From contig DDIU01000015.1 in NCBI GenBank assembly GCA_002338655.1, positions 186,001 to 250,000 of the forward strand: a DNA stretch of 64,000 bases, read 5' to 3'. Position numbers and translations under genes: made by a program. The number at the start of each line of letters is the position of its first letter. Position 1 is the stretch's first letter. Origin of the DNA: Flammeovirgaceae bacterium UBA1842 (GTDB taxonomy: Bacteria; Bacteroidota; Bacteroidia; Cytophagales; Cyclobacteriaceae). This document shows positions 24,476 through 32,840 of the stretch, piece by piece. The notes under the pieces were generated by a model. It saw nothing but the letters and a program-made list of their open reading frames with translations, did no database searches and had not been told where the DNA came from.

Positions 24476-24949
24476 ATGAAATTATCAGAAATCAGAAGTG
24501 CTTTAGCACAAATCACAGAATACAATTTTATTTTACCTAATGGTCAAAAAGTCCCACCTCATTTTCACGTAACTGAAGTAGGCAGTATAAATAAGCATTT
24601 TATTGATTGTGGTGGTACTATTCGTAAAGAATCAGCTATTAACTTTCAATTGTATTCTGCCAATGATATTGATCATAGATTAAGTGCCAAGAAACTTTTA
24701 TCTATAGTCGAACTTTCTGCCAGGAAACTGGAATTAGAAGACCTACAAATAGAAGTCGAGTATCAAGGAGATACGATTGGTAAATATGGATTGGAATTTG
24801 ACGGTCAGAATTTTCTATTAACAACCAAACATACTGATTGTTTAGCAAAGGACAATTGTGGTATACCTGAGGGGAAAGGTAAATTAAAAATGGCTTCAAT
24901 TGGAACTGAAGAAGACAATTCTTGTACCCCAGGTTCGGGGTGTTGTTAA
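24476..24949 (+). CDS. DUF6428 family protein of arsenic operons
   Basis: 157 residues, soluble. It has a PPHFHVTEVG motif near residue 24, DCGGTIRKESAINFQLYSAND, and a Cys-rich C-terminus (TDCLAKDNCGIPEG, CTPGSGCC). The family is recurrent in Flavobacteria and Cytophagales arsenic operons; its function is not established. The terminal CC and other Cys could bind As(III), making a chaperone role plausible but untested. It is followed 1 bp later by the acetyltransferase start. Confidence 0.75.
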   Translation: MKLSEIRSALAQITEYNFILPNGQKVPPHFHVTEVGSINKHFIDCGGTIRKESAINFQLYSANDIDHRLSAKKLLSIVELSARKLELEDLQIEVEYQGDTIGKYGLEFDGQNFLLTTKHTDCLAKDNCGIPEGKGKLKMASIGTEEDNSCTPGSGCC

Positions 24950-24950
24950 T

Positions 24951-25439
24951 ATGGAATTAGTTAGCATTCAAGAGGATAATTATAAAGAGGTGGCTGCCAT
25001 CTATGCCCAAGGGATAACAACAGGTATGGCCACCTTTGAAACAACAATACCCGACTGGCCACATTGGGACAAATCTCATTTGCCTTTTGGGAGAATTGCT
25101 GCTAAGTCAAATCAAATAATGCAGGGCTGGGCTGCCCTCTCTCCTGTTTCAAGCAGGTGTGTATATGGAGGTGTTGCCGAAGTAAGTATTTACATTGCTG
25201 AAAACGCCAGGGGAAAAGGTGTTGGGAAATTGCTGCTACAGGCCCTGATCAACGAGAGTGAAGCCAATAATATTTGGACATTGCAAGCCGGTGTTTTTAG
25301 AGAAAATAAAACAAGTATCGCTTTACATGAAAAATGCGGATTCCGGATAATTGGCTATAAAGAAAAAATTGGTCAATTAAATGGCATTTGGTTGGACAAT
25401 ATTCTTTTGGAAAGAAGAAGTACTGTAGTAGGCATTTAA
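24951..25439 (+). CDS. arsN: GNAT acetyltransferase, ArsN1/phosphinothricin-acetyltransferase-like
   Basis: 162 residues from the ATG on 24951; the frame is open 17 codons further upstream but this overlaps the DUF6428 gene. The fold is that of PAT: IYAQGITTGMATFETTIPDW, the acetyl-CoA loop ARGKGVGKLLLQALI (Q/R-x-x-G-x-G/A), and the HEKCGFRIIGYKEKIGQLNG motif. ArsN1 enzymes acetylate arsinothricin, an organoarsenical glutamine-synthetase inhibitor, and lie in ars operons as here. By sequence alone, phosphinothricin, arsinothricin or another amino-acid analogue is possible. Confidence 0.8.
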   Translation: MELVSIQEDNYKEVAAIYAQGITTGMATFETTIPDWPHWDKSHLPFGRIAAKSNQIMQGWAALSPVSSRCVYGGVAEVSIYIAENARGKGVGKLLLQALINESEANNIWTLQAGVFRENKTSIALHEKCGFRIIGYKEKIGQLNGIWLDNILLERRSTVVGI

Positions 25440-25449
25440 AAAAGAAATT

Positions 25450-26055
25450 ATGTTTCAAGAACTATCAAATACCATTCAAAAGCTCGATGCTGAAAATATA
25501 GCATCGGAAAGAAAAAAAGTATTGCAGCCCCTTATTGAATACATTCAATCCAAATTAACAACAGGTTCGGAAATAAAGCTCAATTTCATTTGTACTCACA
25601 ATTCAAGAAGAAGTCAATTAGCTCAAATTTGGGCAAAGACTGCTGCCAGCAATTACGGTATTGAAATAAAAAGTTATTCTGGAGGGGTTGAGGTAACGGC
25701 CTTTAACGAAAGGGCGGTTGAGGCATTGAAAAAAGCTGGGTTTCAAATAACTAAAGAAGGTGACGGTAATGCGTATTATTCGGTTTCATTTGATGAAAAT
25801 AATGCCCATATAAATGCTTTTTCTAAAACGTATGACGATCCAATCAACCCTACATCAGCATTTGCTGCAGTAATGACTTGTTCACATGCTGATGAAAATT
25901 GCCCTTTCATTGCTGGAGCTGAAATCAGGTTACCAATAAGGTATGATGATCCAAAGGAATATGATGATACGCCTCTGGAGGCTAGCAAATATGATGAACG
26001 ATCATTACAAATAGCCAATGAAATGTTTTATGTCTTTTCACAAGTAAACAAATGA
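25450..26055 (+). CDS. arsC: Arsenate reductase-like low-molecular-weight protein tyrosine phosphatase
   Basis: 201 residues. The P-loop of LMW phosphatases is LNFICTHNSRRSQLAQ (C-x5-R), followed by IEIKSYSGGVEV and the general acid region ADENCPFIAGAEI with a DDP motif. Family members in Bacteroidota ars operons reduce arsenate to arsenite; the ~55-residue N-terminal extension is typical of this subgroup. The catalytic Cys near residue 50 is present. It lies 10 bp after the acetyltransferase gene and overlaps the transporter start by 4 bp (ATGA), consistent with one operon where reduction feeds export. Confidence 0.87.
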   Translation: MFQELSNTIQKLDAENIASERKKVLQPLIEYIQSKLTTGSEIKLNFICTHNSRRSQLAQIWAKTAASNYGIEIKSYSGGVEVTAFNERAVEALKKAGFQITKEGDGNAYYSVSFDENNAHINAFSKTYDDPINPTSAFAAVMTCSHADENCPFIAGAEIRLPIRYDDPKEYDDTPLEASKYDERSLQIANEMFYVFSQVNK

Positions 26056-27098
26056 GCACTAAAAAATTAAGCTTCCTGGATCAAAATTTAACACTATGGA
26101 TCTTTATAGCCATGGGATTGGGCGTTTTGATTGGTTATACGGTTCCGTCAAGTTCTACTTTCATAAATTCCTTTAGTACGGGTAGTACCAATATACCCAT
26201 CGCGATAGGCCTCATACTTATGATGTATCCCCCTTTGGCCAAGGTAGACTACAAACTTCTACCACAGGTTTTTAGAAACGTTAGAATATTGTCGATTTCC
26301 CTCATTTTGAACTGGATTGTTGGGCCAATATTAATGTTCGTTTTAGCGGTAACATTCTTACAAGACTATCCTGAATATATGGTCGGCCTGATATTAATCG
26401 GACTGGCAAGATGTATCGCCATGGTATTGGTCTGGAATGATTTAGCTGAAGGAAACAGTGAGTATGGCGCAGGGTTAGTGGCACTGAACAGTATATTTCA
26501 AGTTTTTGCCTATAGCTTTTATGCTTGGTTGTTCATCACCATTCTTCCACCCTATTTTGGTATGGATGGGGCCATTGTTGACATTTCCATTGCTACCATT
26601 GCGGAGAGTGTCGCCATTTATCTGGGAGTACCATTTCTTGCAGGAATATTAAGCAGATTAATTTTGGTGAAATTAAAGGGGGAAGACTGGTACACAAACA
26701 AGTTCATTCCGGCAATATCGCCCATAACTTTAATTTCCCTACTCTTCACTATAGTAGTTATGTTCTCTTTGAAGGGTGAGCTAATAGTTCAAATCCCATT
26801 TGATGTTTTAAGGATAGCGGTACCCCTTTTGCTGTATTTTACGATTATGTTTCTGATTGGATTTTTCTTTAGCAAGGCAATGGGTGCCGAATATGACAAA
26901 AATGCTTCCATAGCTTTTACTGCAGCCGGCAACAACTTTGAACTGGCTATTGCAGTGGCTATTGCTGTATTTGGTTTGAATTCTGGACAAGCGTTCGCTG
27001 GGGTTATAGGCCCTTTAGTGGAAGTTCCTGCACTCATCATTTTAGTAAAAATATCCTTTTGGCTAAAAAAGAAGTATTACCCGAAATCAGCCATTTGA
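26052..27098 (+). CDS. acr3: ACR3-family arsenite efflux transporter
   Basis: 348 residues with about ten membrane helices. The ACR3 hallmark is the Cys in the fourth helix, IGLARCIAMVLVWNDLA, with GNNFELAIAVAIAVFG in the ninth. The carrier exports As(III) across the inner membrane using the proton motive force. It is the last gene of the operon, overlapping the phosphatase gene by 4 bp. Confidence 0.95.
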   Translation: MSTKKLSFLDQNLTLWIFIAMGLGVLIGYTVPSSSTFINSFSTGSTNIPIAIGLILMMYPPLAKVDYKLLPQVFRNVRILSISLILNWIVGPILMFVLAVTFLQDYPEYMVGLILIGLARCIAMVLVWNDLAEGNSEYGAGLVALNSIFQVFAYSFYAWLFITILPPYFGMDGAIVDISIATIAESVAIYLGVPFLAGILSRLILVKLKGEDWYTNKFIPAISPITLISLLFTIVVMFSLKGELIVQIPFDVLRIAVPLLLYFTIMFLIGFFFSKAMGAEYDKNASIAFTAAGNNFELAIAVAIAVFGLNSGQAFAGVIGPLVEVPALIILVKISFWLKKKYYPKSAI

Positions 27099-27146
27099 CC
27101 AACATAATTTCCATGTTTCCAATAGAGTTGGTTTAGGTGATGGGTT

Positions 27147-27578
27147 TTACAGGTCCATTTTAAAGCCTACGGTTCTATACGTCTCTTGGAACCCTATGGC
27201 TTTGTGAAAGTATTGCGAATCAATATTATCCAATTCTGCATCACTCCCTAATTCAGTACAATTTTTACTTCTGCCCCACTCTTTCGCCCAATTTACTATT
27301 CTCGAACCAATGTCTTTCTTTCTATACGCTGCTTTTACATATATGCCTTCGATATAGGCGACAGGACTTGAAAGGCAACCATCAACAATGTTCCTTAGTG
27401 ACAGTTCAAGTAAACCCACATATTCATCGTTCACCAATATTAAATAGGACTCCTTGTCTGCACTCAATTCAATATCTTCCATTTCGGTATTATTAAATTC
27501 TTCAGATAAGTCATGAAAAAGGTCTTTTCTGAATGAAAACCATACCTCTTTATTAGTGGCCGCATCAATAAAAATCAT
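27147..27578 (-). CDS. AAC(6')-I-like GNAT acetyltransferase
   Basis: 143 residues from the ATG on 27576-27578 (MIFIDAATNKEVWFSFRKDL), the start that aligns with aminoglycoside 6'-acetyltransferases; the frame continues to 27620. The matching features are FRKDLFHD, the acetyl-CoA strand YIEGIYVKAAYRKKDIGSRI and the following AKEWGRSKNCTELGSDAELD, then SQYFHKAIGFQETYRTVGF. These motifs are those of the aac(6')-Ih/Ij type. The native substrate is not known, and aminoglycoside resistance should not be assumed. It is convergent with the arsenite transporter gene and divergent from the serB-serA fusion. Confidence 0.75.
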   Translation of the reverse strand: MIFIDAATNKEVWFSFRKDLFHDLSEEFNNTEMEDIELSADKESYLILVNDEYVGLLELSLRNIVDGCLSSPVAYIEGIYVKAAYRKKDIGSRIVNWAKEWGRSKNCTELGSDAELDNIDSQYFHKAIGFQETYRTVGFKMDL

Positions 27579-27675
27579 TATTCCTCTATTTATAAAAGGC
27601 CAATTTAATATATTCTCCAATACCTTTCATTAAAACATAATAAACACTTTACTTCGTTTTTTACAATCCTTAAAC

Positions 27676-29574
27676 ATGGATAAACAGTCAAAAAAATACT
27701 ACATCATTGATTTTGATAGCACCTTTACCAAGGTAGAAGCCCTGGATGTGCTGGGTGAAATATCATTAAAAGAGGCTCCGGATAAGCTAGAACGTTTAGC
27801 GAAAATCAAGGAGATCACGGATTTAGGTATGAATGGTTCGTATTCATTCAGGGATTCCCTTGAAGAAAGAATAGAACTGCTTCAAAGTCGGAAGTCACAC
27901 TTGCCATTACTAATCAAGACCCTCAAAAAACAGGTATCCAAATCATTTGAACGGAATATTGAGTTTTTTAAGAATCATGAAGATCAGGTGTTAATCATTT
28001 CGAATGGGTTCAAAGATTTTATAGTTCCTATTGTTGAGGAATTTTATATCAAAGCAGAAAATGTGTATGCCAATGAGTTTGAGTTTGATGAGCATGACAA
28101 CATCGTTGGTTTTAACAAAAACAATGTGCTTTCTTCCAGCAATGGTAAGGTGGATCAATTGAAATTATTAGATTTGAAAGGAGATGTCTATGTCATAGGA
28201 GATGGTTATAATGACTATGAAATCAAAGCCGCTGGTCTGGCTAATAAATTTTATGCTTTTACGGAAAACGTGGAGCGTAAAAGCATTCTTTCAAAGGCGG
28301 ATCACATCGCCCCCAGTCTTGATGAATTTTTATATTTAAATAAATTGAATACAGCAATATCCTACCCGAAAAATCGGATTAATGTGCTTCTCTTGGAGAA
28401 TGTACATCCCAAAGCCATTGAGCTTCTAAAGTATGAAGGCTATAACGTAGAAGTCTATTCTGCTGGCCTGGATGAAGATGAATTGGCTCAAAAAATTAAG
28501 AACGTATCAATTTTAGGCATACGATCTAAAACGCAAGTGACCAAAAAGGTACTGGACAGCGCTGAGCGACTCATTGCCATTGGTGCATTTTGCATAGGAA
28601 CAAACCAAATTGATTTGGATGAATGCCTTAATAAGGGGGTGGCCGTTTTTAATGCTCCATTTAGCAATACAAGATCTGTAGTGGAGATGGCCATTGCTGA
28701 AATTATCATTTTGATGCGAAAACTCCTAGACCGCTCCGTGGGAATGCATCAGGGCAAATGGGATAAGTCAGCCAAAAATTGTTTTGAAATACGTGGAAAA
28801 AACCTAGGTATTATAGGATACGGCAATATAGGAGCTCAATTATCTGTATTGGCTGAGTCATTGGGCCTCAATGTACTTTATTATGATATCGAAGAAAAAC
28901 TTGCCCTGGGTAATGCCAGTAAATGTCATTCTCTGAACGAACTACTTGAGCGTTCTGATATCGTTTCATTACATGTTGATGGACGTAAGGAAAATCAAAA
29001 CCTTATTGGTCAGGCTGAATTTGAGATAATGAAACGTGGGGTTATCTTTCTTAACCTCAGCCGTGGGCATGTGGTTGATCTGGAGGCATTAAAAGCAAAT
29101 ATAGAAAATGAAAAAATTGGTGGTGCGTCCATTGATGTATTCCCGGACGAACCAAAAAGCAATGATGAAGAGTTTATTTCTACATTGAGAAATCTACCAA
29201 ATACCATTCTTACCCCACATATAGGGGGAAGTACCACTGAGGCACAGGAAAATATTGCTGGATTTGTCCCGAATAAAATCATGGACTATATCAATACCGG
29301 AAGCACTACCAATAGTGTTAATTTTCCTAACCTACAATTGCCATCATTTGGAGGTGCACATCGACTTATTCACATTCATGCTAATATGCCGGGTATTTTG
29401 GCTAAGATCAACCAAATATTGGCCGATCACGAGATTAATATTGTAGGGCAATACCTTAAAACCAATGAGTTAATTGGATATGTAATTACTGATATAGATA
29501 AGGCCTATAATAAGGAAGTAATAAAAGCCTTGCGAAGTATTGAGCATACGATTAAATTCAGGGTATTGTATTAA
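27676..29574 (+). CDS. serA: Fused phosphoserine phosphatase-like HAD domain and D-3-phosphoglycerate dehydrogenase
   Basis: 632 residues. Residues 1-225 are a HAD phosphatase: YYIIDFDSTFTKVEAL (D-x-D-x-T), VLIISNGFKDFIVPI, GDGYNDYEIKAAG. Residues ~230-550 are a D-isomer hydroxyacid dehydrogenase: LGIIGYGNIGAQLSVLAES (NAD site), catalytic Arg in LNLSRGHVVDLEAL, Glu in DVFPDEP, His in ILTPHIGGSTTEAQ. Residues ~555-632 are an ACT domain (HIHANMPGILAKINQILAD). The enzyme therefore joins the first and last activities of serine synthesis (3-phosphoglycerate to serine), lacking only the SerC aminotransferase. The domain order phosphatase-dehydrogenase-ACT occurs in some Bacteroidota. Serine feedback through ACT is likely. 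Confidence 0.9.
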   Translation: MDKQSKKYYIIDFDSTFTKVEALDVLGEISLKEAPDKLERLAKIKEITDLGMNGSYSFRDSLEERIELLQSRKSHLPLLIKTLKKQVSKSFERNIEFFKNHEDQVLIISNGFKDFIVPIVEEFYIKAENVYANEFEFDEHDNIVGFNKNNVLSSSNGKVDQLKLLDLKGDVYVIGDGYNDYEIKAAGLANKFYAFTENVERKSILSKADHIAPSLDEFLYLNKLNTAISYPKNRINVLLLENVHPKAIELLKYEGYNVEVYSAGLDEDELAQKIKNVSILGIRSKTQVTKKVLDSAERLIAIGAFCIGTNQIDLDECLNKGVAVFNAPFSNTRSVVEMAIAEIIILMRKLLDRSVGMHQGKWDKSAKNCFEIRGKNLGIIGYGNIGAQLSVLAESLGLNVLYYDIEEKLALGNASKCHSLNELLERSDIVSLHVDGRKENQNLIGQAEFEIMKRGVIFLNLSRGHVVDLEALKANIENEKIGGASIDVFPDEPKSNDEEFISTLRNLPNTILTPHIGGSTTEAQENIAGFVPNKIMDYINTGSTTNSVNFPNLQLPSFGGAHRLIHIHANMPGILAKINQILADHEINIVGQYLKTNELIGYVITDIDKAYNKEVIKALRSIEHTIKFRVLY

Positions 29575-29584
29575 TGGAGGGGGG

Positions 29585-29702
29585 GACTTCGACAAGCTCA
29601 GTCTGACATTACTTCGACAAGCTCAGTCTGACATAGTTCGAGGGGCTCAGTCTGGGCTTCGACAAGCTCAGCCTGACATAGTTCGGCTCAGCCTGACATT
29701 GT
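29585..29702. repeat. Cluster of CTTCGACAAGCTCAG-type repeats
   Basis: Four near-copies of a ~25 bp unit (CTTCGACAAGCTCAGTCTGA) occur in 118 bp, some shortened (AGTTCGAGGGGCTCAG, AGTTCGGCTCAGCCTGACA). This interspersed repeat is widespread in Cytophagales and Flavobacteriia genomes, usually between genes. It follows the serA stop; the rest of 29703-29811 shows nothing recognisable. Confidence 0.8.
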
Positions 29703-29811
29703 GTTGGGTGGTTCATAATGAATTGGTAGTAAAAACAAAATAGGTAACAGTTAATAAATTAATCAACTATAGTAAAGACCGCACTAAATTCTACACATAA
29801 CAGAAAAAGCC

Positions 29812-30285
29812 ATGAGTCAGGAAAACAAGGATTTAATTGTATCTTTTTATACTGCTTTTCAGAATAAAGATGCAGAAAGTATGGTCAACTGCTACCACAA
29901 AGACATCGAGTTTCAAGATCCGGCATTTGGTACATTGAAGGGTGAGCATGCCTGCAATATGTGGCGGATGTTGATGGAAAAAAGTGATACTTCCCTATCG
30001 ATAAAATTCTCTAAGGTGCAAGCTGATGAAACTAAAGGATCAGCCTATTGGGAAGCCGTTTATAAATTTTCCAAAACAGGTAGACCTGTAAACAATAAAA
30101 TCAAGGCCTTATTTAAGTTTAAAGAAGGCAAAATCATTAGTCATATTGATTCATTTAATATATGGAAATGGTCTGCGATGGCCTTAGGCCCAATGGGCAT
30201 GCTCTTGGGCTTCACTCCCATCATGAAGAATAAAATCAGGAAGCAGGCATTAAATGCCTTGGTTAAATTTGAATCCGATAAGTAA
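29812..30285 (+). CDS. Nuclear transport factor 2-like (SnoaL) protein
   Basis: 157 residues. The alpha-helical start NKDLIVSFYTAFQNKDAES, the conserved MVNCYHKDIEFQDPAFGTL segment, WEAVYKFSKTGRPVNNKI and FKEGKIISHIDSFNIWKW match the cone-shaped NTF2-like fold. Members are hydrolases, isomerases or binding proteins; the active residues and substrate cannot be told. There is no signal peptide. It lies 49 bp before the lipoprotein gene at 30335, possibly one transcript. Confidence 0.75.
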   Translation: MSQENKDLIVSFYTAFQNKDAESMVNCYHKDIEFQDPAFGTLKGEHACNMWRMLMEKSDTSLSIKFSKVQADETKGSAYWEAVYKFSKTGRPVNNKIKALFKFKEGKIISHIDSFNIWKWSAMALGPMGMLLGFTPIMKNKIRKQALNALVKFESDK

Positions 30286-30334
30286 TCAGATTATTTTTGG
30301 CATCAATTCTGATAAGAATCTAAAAAAGAACTTT

Positions 30335-31480
30335 ATGAAAAGAATATTACTTTTATTGATGTTGAGCGCACCCGCTCTATTTTATTCTTGCACTTCGGGC
30401 AAAAAAGCTTATGAAAAAGGCGATTATTACTCTGCCGTATTAAAGTCTGTAGACCGTTTAAGAAAGAATCCCAATCATAAAAAATCAAAAGAAGCGTTAA
30501 GGAATAGTTACCCCCTAGCACTTCAAAAGCTGGAACAAAATGCGACCAATACGCTTAACAGCAACCGCGAATTCAAATATGGTGAAGCGCTTAACTATTA
30601 CAACCAAATCAATAGGCTTTATAATGAAATCAGGGCTTCTCCGGGGGCACTAAGTGTAATAAGCAATCCGAAAAATTACATAGACAATGTAGCTTCACTC
30701 AAAGAAAAAGCGGCTAAAGAAAGTTATGATGCGGCAGTTTTACGATTAAATAGGGATACACGTGAGGATGCCAAAAGTGCCTATTTTATGTTTAGAGATG
30801 CTAACAATTATGTGCCTAATTATAAAGATGCATTAAAGAAAATGGAGGAAGCCAAGTTTATGGCTACGTTAAAAGTGGTGGTTGAACAAATCCCCGTGCC
30901 ACAATTATATAATCTAAGTGGAGCTTTTTTTCAAGATAAAATTGAAGAGTATTTACATTCACATTATCGAAGTAACGAGTTTGTAAGGTTTTATACCCCT
31001 AGGGAAGCCGATACAGAGAAACTACCTTTCGTTGATCAATATATGAGATTACAGTTTGATGATTTTGTAGTTGGTGAAACACATACAGAGAAAAATACAG
31101 AAACGGTCAGCAAGGACAGTGTTAAAGTAGGGTCGGTGACATTAGAAGACGGCACCAAGGTAGATGCTTACAACACCGTGACTGCCAAAATAACAACGTT
31201 TAAAAAACAGGTAGTCTCAAAAGGATTGTTTAGCATGCAAATACTTGATGCCAATACAAAGGCCGTATTGAATCACAGGAAATTCACGGGGGAGTATGTT
31301 TGGTTTACTCAGTGGGGCTCCTTCAACGGGGATGAAAGGGCATTAACCGATGAGCAACTTGCTATATGTCAAAATCGGGAGGTACCGCCACCACAACCAC
31401 AATTCCTTTTTATAGAGTTTACTAGACCAATTTATGATCAGTTGGTCACTGCTGTAAATTCTTTTTATGGAAATTATTAG
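30335..31480 (+). CDS. Lipoprotein of unknown function with TPR-like helices
   Basis: 381 residues from the ATG on 30335 (MKRILLLLMLSAPALFYSC); the lipobox is FYSC, cleaving before C19. The frame is open further upstream but without signal character. Residues 25-205 are helical and repeat-like (KKAYEKGDYYSAVLKSVDRL, KDALKKMEEAKFMATLKVV), consistent with TPR-type packing. Residues 205-381 are a beta-rich domain with no family I recognise. It is probably an inner- or outer-membrane anchored periplasmic protein. It ends just before a bidirectional hairpin. Confidence 0.65.
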   Translation: MKRILLLLMLSAPALFYSCTSGKKAYEKGDYYSAVLKSVDRLRKNPNHKKSKEALRNSYPLALQKLEQNATNTLNSNREFKYGEALNYYNQINRLYNEIRASPGALSVISNPKNYIDNVASLKEKAAKESYDAAVLRLNRDTREDAKSAYFMFRDANNYVPNYKDALKKMEEAKFMATLKVVVEQIPVPQLYNLSGAFFQDKIEEYLHSHYRSNEFVRFYTPREADTEKLPFVDQYMRLQFDDFVVGETHTEKNTETVSKDSVKVGSVTLEDGTKVDAYNTVTAKITTFKKQVVSKGLFSMQILDANTKAVLNHRKFTGEYVWFTQWGSFNGDERALTDEQLAICQNREVPPPQPQFLFIEFTRPIYDQLVTAVNSFYGNY

Positions 31481-31490
31481 AAAAGACGCC

Positions 31491-31535
31491 TACTATACCT
31501 ACTACTTTTAAATATTCAGTCGGTATAGTATGTTT
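31491..31535. terminator. Hairpin between convergent genes
   Basis: Nine-base inverted repeat TACTATACC/GGTATAGTA (31491-31499 and 31522-31530) with a 22-base loop followed by TGTTTTT. It serves the lipoprotein gene on the plus strand and may also serve the helicase gene. Confidence 0.5.
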
Positions 31536-32738
31536 TTATCTGGCTTTTTTTACGAAGCGTTTTTTTCCAGAAGATCCATTCCTTTTCCGTGGGTTGTATA
31601 CAGGTGTTTCACCTAATGACGCAGGTAATTTAGCCTTGGGTACGGGAGCTCCAAGTAGCTCTTCAATCTCAAGGAAGTTACGCTGCTCTTTCTCATTCAC
31701 AAAAGTAAATGCAGCTCCCTTTGAGGCTGCTCTGGCAGTACGACCTATCCTGTGAATATAATCTTCCCCATCATTGGGCACATCATAATTGATAACAAGC
31801 TCAATATCTTCAATATCAATACCCCTAGACAGGATATCCGTGGCCACCAATATATTTAGTTTCTTGTTTTTGAACGCTTGTAATACCTGCTCCCGTTCTT
31901 TCTGTTCCAAATCAGAATGGATTTCTTCAGAAAGGAATTTCATTTTTTTCAACTCTCTGTTGAGTTGTTTGGTTGCCGACTTTGTGCTGCAAAAAACGAT
32001 TACACTTTGCAGTTTTTTGGCACTGAGAATATATTTGGCCAGTTCAATCTTTTGACGGTCATATACCACAAAAGCAGCCTGAACAATACGTTCTGCAGGT
32101 TTTGATACAGCTATGTTTATCTCTTCGGGTTCATGTAAAATATTTCGTGCCAGCTCCCTCATTTTGGGAGGCATGGTAGCGGAAAACAGTAAATTTTGAC
32201 GCTTCTTGGGCAAATACGAAACAATCTTCATTAGGTCTTCATTGAAGCCCATATCCAGCATCCGATCAGCCTCATCTAAAATAAGGTGCTTCAGCTTATT
32301 CACTTTTACATAGCCCATGTTTAAATGAGCAATCAACCTACCAGGTGTACCAATGATTATATCCGCCCCTTCAGAGAGTGCCATTTTCTCTCTGGAAAAG
32401 GAAGATCCATCGCCCCCACCATACACGGCCAATGAACTTACGGAAGTGAAATAAGAAAGACCCTCCATTTGTTGATCAATCTGAACGGCCAATTCCCTAG
32501 TAGGAACTATAATTAATGCTTTAATACTTTCATCATGGTCACCATTGATTATCTGGTGAATAATGGGCAATAAAAATGCCGCAGTTTTCCCTGTACCTGT
32601 TTGGGCTGAGGCAATTATATCTCTATTGGCAAGGATAACTGGAATGGCTTTCTCTTGTACGGGTGTGGCTTCTTCAAAGCCGATTGCCTTAATTCCATCT
32701 AATACCTTGGAATCAAGACCAAAATCTACAAACTTCAC
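31536..32738 (-). CDS. DEAD-box ATP-dependent RNA helicase (RhlE/CshA type)
   Basis: 400 residues containing all helicase motifs in order: Q motif (FEEATPVQEKAIP), I (SAQTGTGKTAAFLLP), Ia (PTRELAVQIDQQ), Ib (GTPGRLIAH), II (LDEADRMLDMGF), III (LFSATMPPKMRELA), IV-VI (SVIVFCSTKSATK, ATDILSRGIDIEDI, HRIGRTARAASKG), and a basic tail (RKRNGSSGKKRFVKKAR). It unwinds structured RNA in the cytosol, with likely roles in ribosome assembly or mRNA turnover at low temperature. It stands alone. Confidence 0.95.
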   Translation of the reverse strand: MKFVDFGLDSKVLDGIKAIGFEEATPVQEKAIPVILANRDIIASAQTGTGKTAAFLLPIIHQIINGDHDESIKALIIVPTRELAVQIDQQMEGLSYFTSVSSLAVYGGGDGSSFSREKMALSEGADIIIGTPGRLIAHLNMGYVKVNKLKHLILDEADRMLDMGFNEDLMKIVSYLPKKRQNLLFSATMPPKMRELARNILHEPEEINIAVSKPAERIVQAAFVVYDRQKIELAKYILSAKKLQSVIVFCSTKSATKQLNRELKKMKFLSEEIHSDLEQKEREQVLQAFKNKKLNILVATDILSRGIDIEDIELVINYDVPNDGEDYIHRIGRTARAASKGAAFTFVNEKEQRNFLEIEELLGAPVPKAKLPASLGETPVYNPRKRNGSSGKKRFVKKAR

Positions 32739-32840
32739 TATATTTCTCTCTCTTAACTTTACTTCTGTGCAATTTAGCTAAAAAATAGACAATACTATTA
32801 TTGAATCATTTATCATTGTAGTAATCAATCTGAACCAAAA

